Made by a program: the position numbers and the translations under genes
Shown here: positions 8,883 through 16,498 of the stretch, one piece after another
Layout: every line of letters starts with the position of its first letter
Position numbering within the stretch: the stretch's first letter is position 1
The notes under the pieces: generated by a model
Databases searched by the model: none
Seen by the model: only the letters and a program-made list of their open reading frames with translations
What the model was told of the DNA's origin: nothing
Assembly (NCBI GenBank): GCA_029881335.1
Contig: JAOUMU010000010.1
Location: 1-41,838 of the forward strand
Source of the DNA: Nitrospinota bacterium
GTDB taxonomy: Bacteria > Nitrospinota_A > UBA7883
Direction of reading: 5' to 3'
Length of the DNA: 41,838 nt

Positions 8883-9815
8883 CTAGTCCCTGGGAACGGC
8901 CAGCATCCTGTCCAGCGCCCTCCTGGCCCGCAGGCGGATATCCTCTGGCACCGTAATAACATGTTTCATCTCCACCAGCGCCTCATGGATATCCTCCAGG
9001 GAGGTCACCTTCATGTTGGGGCACAGCATATCAGTGGACACCAGGATAAATTCCTTGTCCGGATTCTCCTTCCGCAGCCGGTAGAGGATCCCTGCCTCGG
9101 TGGCGATGATGAACTTTTTGGCGTTTTCCTTTTTGGCGTAAGCGTACATCCCGGAGGTGGAGCAGACGTGGTCCGCCAGGTCCAGGATATCCGGCGCGCA
9201 TTCCGGGTGGGCCACCACTACAGCTCCCGGATGCGTTTCTTTCATCTCCAGCACAGTTTCCGGTTTCAACCGGTGATGGGTGGGGCAGAAGCCATTCCAC
9301 CAGTCCACTTTCTTTTTAGTGTGGCGCGCCACGTATTTGGCCAGGTTCATGTCCGGAGTCATGAAGACGCTATCCCCAGGCAGGGAATTCACCACGGCGA
9401 CGGCGTTGGCCGATGTGCAGCAGATGTCCGACTCCGCCTTCACCTCCGCGGAAGAATTGACATATGTGACCACGGGGATATCGGGGCCCAGTTCCTTTTT
9501 CTTCTCCCGCAGTTTTTCAGGAGTGATCATATCCGCCATGGGGCAACCGGCCTCCATATTGGGCAGCAGCACGGTCTTCAGCGGTGATAGTATGGCGGCG
9601 GACTCCGCCATGAAGTGGACACCGCAGAAGAGGATCACCTCCGCGTCTGTCCTGGCGGCTTCCATGGAAAGCGCCAGCGAGTCGCCCCCGATGTCGGCGA
9701 TCTGCTGTATCTCGTCGCGCTGATAGTTGTGGGCCAACATCACGGCGTTGCGCTCTTTTACCAGGCGGCGGATTTCCTGTTGTAGATCGACGGTCTTTTC
9801 TGCTATTAAACTCAT
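8883..9815 (-). CDS. nadA: quinolinate synthase NadA
   Basis: This 310-residue enzyme condenses iminoaspartate with dihydroxyacetone phosphate to quinolinate in de novo NAD synthesis. The three cysteines that hold its 4Fe-4S cluster are visible: C91 in [11 protein letters not shown]177 in WNGFCPTHH and C265 in STDMLCPNM. Other family segments are [20 protein letters not shown] near residue 28, [13 protein letters not shown], and the paired [16 protein letters not shown]. Length is typical for the short, bacterial group. It stands alone: nadB and nadC are not in the window. A promoter matching TTGCCC-17-TAGAAT lies upstream, and the start ATG is supported by the conserved N-terminus. Confidence 0.96.
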   Translation of the reverse strand: MSLIAEKTVDLQQEIRRLVKERNAVMLAHNYQRDEIQQIADIGGDSLALSMEAARTDAEVILFCGVHFMAESAAILSPLKTVLLPNMEAGCPMADMITPEKLREKKKELGPDIPVVTYVNSSAEVKAESDICCTSANAVAVVNSLPGDSVFMTPDMNLAKYVARHTKKKVDWWNGFCPTHHRLKPETVLEMKETHPGAVVVAHPECAPDILDLADHVCSTSGMYAYAKKENAKKFIIATEAGILYRLRKENPDKEFILVSTDMLCPNMKVTSLEDIHEALVEMKHVITVPEDIRLRARRALDRMLAVPRD

Positions 9816-9847
9816 TGGCTGAATTATCCGGTCAAGTTCTATACACT

Positions 9848-9876
9848 ATTCTAACCACTAACCAGGCGCAGGGCAA
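9848..9876 (-). promoter_or_regulatory. sigma70-type promoter for nadA
   Basis: On the minus strand, TTGCCC (9876-9871), a 17-base spacer and TAGAAT (9853-9848). Expected start of transcription is near 9841, giving a leader of about 25 bases before the nadA ATG. Confidence 0.55.
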
Positions 9877-9926
9877 TCGCTGACGCATCAGGAGGCGCGG
9901 CCCTGGCCAGATCCGGGAGTTGAGAC

Positions 9927-11264
9927 TTGAAAAAATCCAGCGTTTCCGCCGCATGGTTGTACGCGGCCATTGTCTCCATGATGTTCATGGGCATATACGC
10001 GTTACTGGTGGCGCTTGCGCGCGCGCCTGGCCTGAACACGCTTTTTCCCAGCCAGGATTTTTTCCGCGTGGCGCTGATGACCCACGTGGTTCTCTCGTTG
10101 TTGATATGGTTTCTAGCGTTCGTCATGTTCCTGGCATACCGTGTCACCCAGGAATCCTCCCCTTCCGTTCTGGGCAAGATTCCGGCGGTGGGGGCGTACG
10201 TTGGTATTGCGATGATTGTCATCACACCTTTCACCGGCCCGGTCACTCCTATTCTCAATAACTATGTCCCGGTGCTGGATCATGGATTGTATCTTGCCGG
10301 GGTGGTGGTGTTTCTGGTTTCCGCTGTGGCGGGATGGCTGATGGTGGCTCCGGCGCTGTGGAGATATGCCAGGGGCGTGGAGCCGTTGCAGGCTCTGGTG
10401 GGCGGATCGCTTCTCTCCGCCGGAGTGGCTCTGATAGCCGGGGTGGTCTGTTTTGCATTGGCATGGAGCCTGCTTGGAGGATACGATCAAGTAGAAGACC
10501 CAAAGACATACTATGAGAGCCTCTTCTGGGGTGGAGGGCACGTACTGCAATTCACCAATACCTTCGCGGTGATGGCGGTGTGGGCGTTGCTGGCCAGCAT
10601 GGCAGGGAAGGGGGATAAGCTGATCCCGTACCGCGCTGTCTGGGCCATCCTTGCGGTCATGATCGTTTTCGTTCTTGTGGCGCCTTTCGCTTATTTCATG
10701 AATCCGGCGGACAGTCACGAGGCGCGAGTGTTTTTTATGGAGCTCAAGCGTTGGGGCGCAGGGATCGGGGCCATCGCCGTGGGGGCTGCGGCGCTGTTCG
10801 CGGCCAGGACCGGAAGCGCGGATCCCGTGGCCTCGCGGGGGCTGACTCTTTCCATCCTCCTGTTCGGCCTGGGAGGGGCGATATCACTTACCCTGCAAGG
10901 GTCCGACACACGAGTGCCCGCCCACTATCATGGCGTCATAGGAGCGGTTACCCTGGGATTTATGACATATGCCCTCAAGGTCACCACCCTCGCCGGATGG
11001 CTTACTGTGAAGGAGAAATGGCAAAAGACGCAGGTGACTCTTTATGGGGCTGGGCAGAGCCTGTTCGTGGCGGGGCTTTTTATCGGCGGGCTGGCTGGCC
11101 TGCCACGAAAGACTTTCGGGGCGGCGCAGGAGCTGGACAGCGTCCTGAAGAAGACAGGGATGGGAGTGATGGGCATTGGCGGTCTTCTGGCCGTGTCCGG
11201 CGGTGTGATGTTCATCATCTTCATGCTGAGGGCCTTTTTCTCCAGAGGTAAGGATGAGGCTTGA
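9927..11264 (+). CDS. heme-copper oxidase subunit I-like membrane protein lacking the CuB His-His pair
   Basis: This 445-residue protein has twelve hydrophobic helices in the order of heme-copper oxidase subunit I. Histidines at heme-ligand places are present: H53 in helix II (MTHVVLS) and H333/H335 in helix X (PAHYHGVIGA). H205 in helix VI (WGGGHVLQF) matches the first CuB ligand. The helix VII His-His expected about 49 residues later is absent; that position reads VAPFAYF (251-257). The tyrosine four residues after the helix VI histidine is replaced by F209. It probably resides in the inner membrane and may bind hemes, but normal oxygen reduction is doubtful. The TTG start has GGGAG seven bases upstream. 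Its stop overlaps the next gene, a small lipocytochrome. Confidence 0.78.
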   Translation: MKKSSVSAAWLYAAIVSMMFMGIYALLVALARAPGLNTLFPSQDFFRVALMTHVVLSLLIWFLAFVMFLAYRVTQESSPSVLGKIPAVGAYVGIAMIVITPFTGPVTPILNNYVPVLDHGLYLAGVVVFLVSAVAGWLMVAPALWRYARGVEPLQALVGGSLLSAGVALIAGVVCFALAWSLLGGYDQVEDPKTYYESLFWGGGHVLQFTNTFAVMAVWALLASMAGKGDKLIPYRAVWAILAVMIVFVLVAPFAYFMNPADSHEARVFFMELKRWGAGIGAIAVGAAALFAARTGSADPVASRGLTLSILLFGLGGAISLTLQGSDTRVPAHYHGVIGAVTLGFMTYALKVTTLAGWLTVKEKWQKTQVTLYGAGQSLFVAGLFIGGLAGLPRKTFGAAQELDSVLKKTGMGVMGIGGLLAVSGGVMFIIFMLRAFFSRGKDEA

Positions 11265-11586
11265 TCGACGATTGATCGTCGCAATGGCTGTGGGGTTGGT
11301 AACGTTGGCGGCGGGCTGCACGTTGGGCCAGCGGGCGCCGGAGGCTTATTCCAGATGCGAAAAATGCCATGGCATGCCTGGCGGCGGAAACCAGAAAGGG
11401 GGCCCGGACCTGGCCAAATCCACCACGGACCTGGAGGTTTTTTCCAAGCAGGTGAAGCTCGGCTCCCGCTGGAAAGAAAAGGACGACAAGAAGTCATCGT
11501 ACAAGTGGAAGGAGATGCCGCCGCAGACGGGGGTCTCCGACGAGGATATCAAGCGGATTTTCAAATTCGTTCACGCAGGCAGATGA
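11254..11586 (+). CDS. monoheme c-type lipocytochrome
   Basis: This 110-residue protein starts with a lipoprotein signal whose lipobox is LAAGC (C22), so the mature protein would be anchored by lipid. One heme c site, C35-E-K-C38-H39, follows almost at once. A methionine in KEMPPQTG near residue 89 is placed like the sixth heme ligand of class I cytochromes c, followed by a helix DEDIKRIFKFV. It overlaps the end of the oxidase-like gene by eleven bases, so the two are translated together, and it probably passes electrons to or from that membrane protein. The direction of flow cannot be told from sequence. Confidence 0.87.
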   Translation: MRLDRRLIVAMAVGLVTLAAGCTLGQRAPEAYSRCEKCHGMPGGGNQKGGPDLAKSTTDLEVFSKQVKLGSRWKEKDDKKSSYKWKEMPPQTGVSDEDIKRIFKFVHAGR

Positions 11587-11597
11587 CTGGCCTTCCC

Positions 11598-11626
11598 TTA
11601 ACATCCAGGACCATATGGGCTAGAAT
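11598..11626 (+). promoter_or_regulatory. sigma70-type promoter for the MscS-like gene
   Basis: TTAACA (11598-11603, five of six consensus bases), a 17-base spacer, and TAGAAT (11621-11626, five of six). Expected start is near 11633, about 38 bases before the ATG. An inverted repeat GCTAG-aatca-CTAGC (11619-11633) covers the -10 box and could be an operator. Confidence 0.65.
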
Positions 11627-11670
11627 CACTAGCGGGTTTGAAACGGCGCCGGGCGCGATAATGAGGAGAG

Positions 11671-12849
11671 ATGATGGAATCGATTGACGGAATGCTGGGA
11701 ACTGTTCTTTACGGCCTGACTCTGTGGCAGGTCTCCCTATCCTTTATCATCATCCTGTTCACCATATTCCTGCGAGGACCGATCCTGAAACGCGCGTTAA
11801 AAACGATGGAAAATATCGCAGCGAAATATGAAGGGGAGTGGGACGAGGAGTTCACCCATTCCATCGGACAGCCGCTCAACGTCCTGATTCTTGTTTATGG
11901 TCTGTTGCTGTCGCTAAACGTCCTTCCTTTGCCGAGCGATCCGATAAACATATCTGGCTTCATAGACGCGGCTGAACTGGTGACCGTGTTGTTTCTGGGG
12001 CTGTGGCTCTTTTCCCGCATGATCACGGCCCTGGACAAGGTGATTCGCAAGCGGGCCATGGACCCGGAGCATTGGCTGGACGCCGGCCTGGCGCCCTTTA
12101 TCACCATATCGTTGCGTATCATCGTATTCGTCACTGGTGTCATAGTCATCGCCCAGAACTTGGGATATTCGGTGAGTGGGCTCGTGGCCTCTCTTGGCCT
12201 GGGCGCCGCGGCCCTGGCGCTGGCCTCCAAGGACACTTTGTCCAACCTGTTCGGCTCCCTGATGATCATGATGGATAAGCCCTTCCAGGTGGGGGACTGG
12301 ATAAAAGGGAGCGGATTCGAGGGGACAGTGGAGGAGATCGGGCTTCGTTCCACCAGGGTGAGAACGTTCGAGAAAACCATGATGAACGTGCCGAACAGTG
12401 TGATCGTAAATATAATAGTGGAAAACCTGGACCGCAGAAAGGACCGGGACCTGAACATGAGGCGGGTATATATAACCCTGGGCATCGCCATGGACGCCGA
12501 CGCCGACAGCATGGAGGAAGCGGTGCGGCAGATCAAGCAATTGCTGATGGATGAGCCGCTGGTGGATAAGAGGTACGAGCCTATGGTTTATTTCACCGGT
12601 TTTGGAGAATCGACATTCGATGTGATGGTTTACTATTTCGCCGATTCCGACTGGCGCAACTGGCTATTCGCCAAGCAGACTGTGAATCTGAAGATCATGC
12701 GAAAGCTGGAGGAATTAGGCCTGTCGCTGGCGTATCCCACCAGGACAGTGCACCTGGAAGGAGCGGACATGACTAAAACGCGATTGGAAGGGGAGGGGAA
12801 GGCATCCCACATTCCACCCGCCGTACCGGATAGAATTGAGCCGGAATAA
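11671..12849 (+). CDS. MscS-family mechanosensitive ion channel
   Basis: This 392-residue inner-membrane channel opens under membrane tension to release solutes after hypo-osmotic shock. Four helices precede or form the pore. The pore helix and beta-domain entry show the family signature: LVASLGLGAAALALASKDTL, then NLFGSLMIMMDKPFQVGDWI, then GTVEEIGLRSTRVRTFEKTM and MNVPNSVIVN. The cytoplasmic alpha/beta domain follows, and the last 30 residues are a polar tail. Two adjacent ATG codons (11671, 11674) are possible starts; GAGGAG lies just upstream. It has its own promoter and stands as a single gene, ending at a hairpin shared with the convergent glycyl radical enzyme operon. Confidence 0.92.
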   Translation: MMESIDGMLGTVLYGLTLWQVSLSFIIILFTIFLRGPILKRALKTMENIAAKYEGEWDEEFTHSIGQPLNVLILVYGLLLSLNVLPLPSDPINISGFIDAAELVTVLFLGLWLFSRMITALDKVIRKRAMDPEHWLDAGLAPFITISLRIIVFVTGVIVIAQNLGYSVSGLVASLGLGAAALALASKDTLSNLFGSLMIMMDKPFQVGDWIKGSGFEGTVEEIGLRSTRVRTFEKTMMNVPNSVIVNIIVENLDRRKDRDLNMRRVYITLGIAMDADADSMEEAVRQIKQLLMDEPLVDKRYEPMVYFTGFGESTFDVMVYYFADSDWRNWLFAKQTVNLKIMRKLEELGLSLAYPTRTVHLEGADMTKTRLEGEGKASHIPPAVPDRIEPE

Positions 12850-12873
12850 GGGGGAGCTTCGGGTCGCTCCCCC
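12850..12873. terminator. hairpin shared by two convergent transcripts
   Basis: Perfect eight-base arms GGGGGAGC (12850-12857) and GCTCCCCC (12866-12873) around an eight-base loop, located between the MscS stop and the end of the minus-strand operon. A T tract is weak on both sides (TTATT on the minus strand), so it may be a processing or stabilising hairpin as well as a terminator. Confidence 0.6.
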
Positions 12874-12882
12874 TCCAATCCG

Positions 12883-14676
12883 TCATAATTGCGGAAAGCT
12901 CTTCTCCACATCGAATTCTATGAAGTTTCTTATCCCCTGCCACTGGTCGTCCATCAATATGAAGAAGCCGAAGTTCTCGTATCCGTAGTCAACCGGATCT
13001 CGGGCAGGGTCGAACGGGATCAATGGTTCGGTGGAGTATAGAAGCTGGCCCAGGTACAACCCCTCGGCGACACGTACGAGCTCGTCTATGCACAGAAAGT
13101 CAGGCGGCATGGTGTGGAAATTAGACCATCGGTAGTTGAACTGCAGCGCGGTGGCCCCGGCGGTTTGCGGATTTATGGAGGGGGCGAAACAGGCTATGAA
13201 AAAGAAGCTCTTTACGCTCACTCCCTGGGCCTTCTCGTATTCATTCGGCTTTTCCACCACCATCCCGATCTTGCCAAGGTTTTCTATGAACAGTGCGGCC
13301 GGAAGGCTCGGGCCCAGGCTTTCGCGGTATGTGTTCGTCCCCACGAAGACCTGCCCTTTGTCGTTGTAATAGGCCGCATCCGCCCCGATGTACCTGGCGG
13401 CGCCCTCTACTGTGGATGGGGTGAATGTCTTCCCCGTCCAAGGGGAGAAGGGCCTGGCGGCTGGCCACAGCTTGTTCAGGATGTTCAGCGGCTCGAATAT
13501 CTTGAAGAACCCGGAGCTTTGGAAGGCGACCACACCGCCATGGAAAAATCCCTGGATACCCTCTGGGCGCTGGCCAAGGCTGAAAAGCTCCTCAAGTGAG
13601 GCGAAAGACTCTTTTTCCTTATCTCCGCCCGAGGCGACGCCATTGGAGAGGGTTTGCAGGTGGTGAAGGAGAGTTTTTCCCACCCCCAGCGCGTTGCCCA
13701 TTGCGGCGGCTTTTCCTGGGTCGGTGAGGGTGTAGGTGGAGAACTTTTCCGGCAGGCCGGGCGCGATATCGTAAGTCAACTCTGGCCACAGCCTGTTTTT
13801 CTCCTGAGCCCAGGAGTCGTCCATCAGAAGAAAATATCCAAAACCGCGATACTCGTAATCCTGATCCGGCACGGAGGGGTCGTATTGCTTGCCGATGTGG
13901 TTTAGCGAAGTGGAGTAGAAGAGCTTGCCCAGTAGCAGTCCCTTGGCGATGAATACAATCTCGTCCACCAAAAGGTTGTTGGGAAAGCGATTCCCCAGCT
14001 TTTCCCAGCGGTAGTTTAGCGCCAGCACCTGCTTGCCGGGATTATCCGGGTCTATCGAATCAGACTTTCGGGCCAGGAACATACCCCCCTTTTCGGAAAT
14101 CCAGGACCGCTGGATCCCATCCGGCGGCGGAACCTGCTCCATGTCCATCACGGCGGTGAGCGCGTATCCTGCTATGTTGTTCACCATCTTCCCGTCATCC
14201 TGTCGAAAGGAGTTTATCCCCAGCATGTATCCATCTTCACTGGCCTTGCCGTCGGTGAGCTGAGCCAGCTTGGCCCCTCTTATAGCGGCAAAATTCTTTC
14301 CCGCCCACGGCGAAGACCTGGAAAGGATGCGCCCATAAAGAACCTGCATCGGATCCACTTCCTTTATGCCAATTTTCGCAAAGAAACTTTCCAGCTCCGC
14401 ATAACCGTCCAGGCCGGTCTTCAGGCCAAGGGTGACGCCGTGGTAATATCCGCTCAAGTCGTCGGGGTGTGTGCCCAAAGTGAAAAGCCTGTCCAGCTTC
14501 ACCGCCAGGTCACCATAGGATGTCTCTTTGTTGATTTGGTTGGCGTATTCCTTCATCAGCTCCAGGGGAGTGCTTTTATTCACCATATCCTTTTCTAATA
14601 TCCGCTTCAGCACAGGATCGTTGGCAGTGTCTGTAGATAGCAGTGTAAAAGGGCGTGGCTCAATTTGCGTGTTCAT
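12883..14676 (-). CDS. protein with two homologous halves, last gene of the glycyl radical enzyme operon
   Basis: I do not recognise a characterised family. The 597-residue protein has no signal peptide or membrane helix and is a tandem duplication. Unit A (about 58-298) and unit B (about 358-590) share the same landmarks in the same order: LDRLFTLGTHPDDLSGYYHG (61-80) against LEELFSLGQRPEGIQGFFHG (361-380); SPWAGKNF (122) against SPWTGKTF (411); LNYRWEKL then LLVDEIVFIAKGLLLGKLFY (220-254) against FNYRWSNF then LCIDELVRVAEGLYLGQLLY; and GFGYFLLMDDSW (278) against NFGFFILMDDQW (568). The order of an LF...G-W/Y-x-G start and a D-x-x-x-x-x-GLxLG...F-x-L-D end is loosely reminiscent of GXWXG-DUF4334 proteins, which would suggest a hydrophobic-ligand fold; this is weak. 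It starts 24 bases after the four-helix membrane protein gene. Confidence 0.75.
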   Translation of the reverse strand: MNTQIEPRPFTLLSTDTANDPVLKRILEKDMVNKSTPLELMKEYANQINKETSYGDLAVKLDRLFTLGTHPDDLSGYYHGVTLGLKTGLDGYAELESFFAKIGIKEVDPMQVLYGRILSRSSPWAGKNFAAIRGAKLAQLTDGKASEDGYMLGINSFRQDDGKMVNNIAGYALTAVMDMEQVPPPDGIQRSWISEKGGMFLARKSDSIDPDNPGKQVLALNYRWEKLGNRFPNNLLVDEIVFIAKGLLLGKLFYSTSLNHIGKQYDPSVPDQDYEYRGFGYFLLMDDSWAQEKNRLWPELTYDIAPGLPEKFSTYTLTDPGKAAAMGNALGVGKTLLHHLQTLSNGVASGGDKEKESFASLEELFSLGQRPEGIQGFFHGGVVAFQSSGFFKIFEPLNILNKLWPAARPFSPWTGKTFTPSTVEGAARYIGADAAYYNDKGQVFVGTNTYRESLGPSLPAALFIENLGKIGMVVEKPNEYEKAQGVSVKSFFFIACFAPSINPQTAGATALQFNYRWSNFHTMPPDFLCIDELVRVAEGLYLGQLLYSTEPLIPFDPARDPVDYGYENFGFFILMDDQWQGIRNFIEFDVEKSFPQL

Positions 14677-14700
14677 CCATATCTCCTTGCTTTAAATATG

Positions 14701-15102
14701 TCATGTTGAGTCGCGGGAACTGGTGGGATAAGTGATCAGGTACCATAACTGCATGGCGAACAGCGATAGATCGAACACCCCGAGGAACTGATATATCAAT
14801 CGAAGGCTCCCTTCTTTTAGCAGGAATAAACCCTCGGTGAAAAATAGGATGGAAAGCCCCAGGCGCATGAAGGCCGACCATCGATTCAACACGCGGACCT
14901 GGTCTGTGCTGAATGCGATGAGAAGGTACGCCAGGCCGATATTGAAATCCATCATTCCCAGAATCCGAAGATACAACGGCTCGTACAGGTTCCCCGTGGC
15001 CAGATAAGCTTGAAGAGTCCCAGCGAAGAAGACGATGGACAATCCCATCACTGCCTCCACGGCGCCTGTACACCCCATTACCAGCCTGAAAATATTCCGC
15101 AT
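14701..15102 (-). CDS. four-helix membrane protein of unknown function
   Basis: This 133-residue protein has four hydrophobic segments with very short connections: about residues 8-32 (CTGAVEAVMGLSIVFFAG), 44-63 (LRILGMMDFNIGLAYLLIAF), 74-93 (WSAFMRLGLSILFFTEGLF) and 101-123. The size and helix layout are those of small DoxX- or DUF4345-like inner-membrane proteins, but no diagnostic motif is visible. It lies 13 bases after the activase gene and 24 bases before the two-unit protein gene, so it belongs to the glycyl radical enzyme operon. It could bring the pathway, or one of its hydrophobic reactants, to the membrane; that is inference from position. Confidence 0.75.
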   Translation of the reverse strand: MRNIFRLVMGCTGAVEAVMGLSIVFFAGTLQAYLATGNLYEPLYLRILGMMDFNIGLAYLLIAFSTDQVRVLNRWSAFMRLGLSILFFTEGLFLLKEGSLRLIYQFLGVFDLSLFAMQLWYLITYPTSSRDST

Positions 15103-15115
15103 ATGTCCCCCCTTT

Positions 15116-16036
15116 TCAAGAAACAGAAATTTTGTTTCCCCTGGCCTGCGCGATCAATTTCTTGAACATTTCCCTTATTTTCCGCTCCTCGGCGGGCGCG
15201 AGAAAGGATGGGGATATACCCGTGGCGGCAAGCCCCAGCCTTTCCCGGCTCAATACGCCCAGAGGGTTGTATGGCAGCAGTGTCACACTGGAGGCTCCGC
15301 AATCCGCCAGGAATTCGACTATCGCCTCAAGGTTTTCTCTTGAGTCGGTTATTCCGGGGATTAGGGGAACCCGTGCGTGGACATCCACTCCATCCTCGCG
15401 GGCCAGCCGCCGGAAATTATCCAGGATGACGGCGTTGGACCGGGAAGTATGGCGGCGATGGAGTTCATCATCGATAATCTTGATGTCGTAATAAACGGTG
15501 TCCAGCCAGGGAAGAATCTTCTCCTGGAATTTCCCGTAATCAAAATAGCCGGAGGTCTCCATAAGGGTATGAACGCCGGATCGCTTCAGGGTCTCCAAAA
15601 GCTTGCCAGAATAGTCCGGCCACATGGCGCACTCCCCGCCGGAGAGGGTGACCCCTCCACCGGATATCTGGTAATACACCCTGTCCCGGAGCAGGACTTC
15701 GGCCAGGTCCTCCTCTTCCATGGCGATCCCCACCATCGCCAGGGCGCCGGAAGGGCACACCCTAGCGCATTCGCCGCACAGGTTGCATTCCTGTCGGATC
15801 ACGCGCCCGCGGGAATCCATGTCGATGGCCCCGGCGTGGCACACTGTGGCGCAACGACCGCACCCGATACAGCGGGTGGTGGCGAAGGCAAGATCATGCC
15901 CAGGATCCAATCCTTCCGGATTGTGGCAAAAGACGCAGCGCATAGGGCATCCTTTCAGGAACGCAACGCTCCTTATCCCCGGCCCATCCTCGTGGCTGTG
16001 CCGTTTTATCCTTACCACCAAAGGGTTGGCCGACAT
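15116..16036 (-). CDS. glycyl radical enzyme activase (radical SAM, three 4Fe-4S clusters)
   Basis: This 306-residue enzyme uses S-adenosylmethionine to place the glycyl radical on its partner enzyme. The radical SAM cysteines are in GCPMRCVFCHNPEG (CxxxCxxC, near residues 30-37). Two ferredoxin-type sites follow, CIGCGRCATVC and CNLCGECARVC, which form the insert that separates activases of dehydratase, decarboxylase and succinate synthase type enzymes from the shorter pyruvate formate-lyase activase. The SAM-binding GGE motif is in TLSGGECAMW, and DIKIIDDELHRRHTS is the family's later strand. It lies nine bases after the SCP2-like gene and one gene downstream of the glycyl radical enzyme, its evident substrate. 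Confidence 0.93.
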   Translation of the reverse strand: MSANPLVVRIKRHSHEDGPGIRSVAFLKGCPMRCVFCHNPEGLDPGHDLAFATTRCIGCGRCATVCHAGAIDMDSRGRVIRQECNLCGECARVCPSGALAMVGIAMEEEDLAEVLLRDRVYYQISGGGVTLSGGECAMWPDYSGKLLETLKRSGVHTLMETSGYFDYGKFQEKILPWLDTVYYDIKIIDDELHRRHTSRSNAVILDNFRRLAREDGVDVHARVPLIPGITDSRENLEAIVEFLADCGASSVTLLPYNPLGVLSRERLGLAATGISPSFLAPAEERKIREMFKKLIAQARGNKISVS

Positions 16037-16045
16037 TGTGACGCC

Positions 16046-16483
16046 TCACCCTTGTCCGATGCCCAGCCTTCCCATAAGGTCCCTGGAGATGAAACCGAAC
16101 CTGTAGATCATTGCCAGGTTTCCATCCACCGCCACTTCGTTTTTCAGGATGGAGTTTAGAATGTCCTGATCCTTGGAGAGAAGGAAGTCTCGCAGCGCGG
16201 CCGGGGTGGAAAAGGAAACCCTGGTGTCCCAGTCTTTTATCGCACCACTGTTGGTCGACATTTTGCCGTCTTTGAAAATAGCCGATGATGAGACACCGTT
16301 CCCTGCGGTGAACAGGTATTTTGCATCGTAGCCTTTTATATTGTCCTTGAAGCCTGGCAACAAGACGTTTCCAACGGGGCCGAAGGCTATATCCATTCCT
16401 TCCATGAGCCCATCCAGAAAAGCGTCTGTGAACTTGGCTTCGATCCTTTTCCTAATCTCGTTGAGTTGATTCGCGGAAGTCAT
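16046..16483 (-). CDS. SCP2-like small protein in the glycyl radical enzyme operon
   Basis: This 145-residue soluble protein has no signal peptide. After a helical N-terminus (NQLNEIRKRIEAKFTDAFLD) the C-terminal part follows the sterol carrier protein 2 pattern: a strand and turn AIFKDGKM, a strand DTRVSFSTPAALRDFLLSKD (strand then helix), and a late VAVDGNLAMIYRFGF that matches the family's 'x-V-x-G-N-x-x-x-x-x' helix. SCP2 domains bind fatty-acyl or other hydrophobic molecules in a tunnel. The assignment is from pattern and should be tested by profile search. It sits between the glycyl radical enzyme (15 bases) and the activase (9 bases), so it is likely to work with them, perhaps as a substrate or product carrier. 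Confidence 0.7.
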   Translation of the reverse strand: MTSANQLNEIRKRIEAKFTDAFLDGLMEGMDIAFGPVGNVLLPGFKDNIKGYDAKYLFTAGNGVSSSAIFKDGKMSTNSGAIKDWDTRVSFSTPAALRDFLLSKDQDILNSILKNEVAVDGNLAMIYRFGFISRDLMGRLGIGQG

Positions 16484-16498
16484 TTCATTCTCCGTTTT

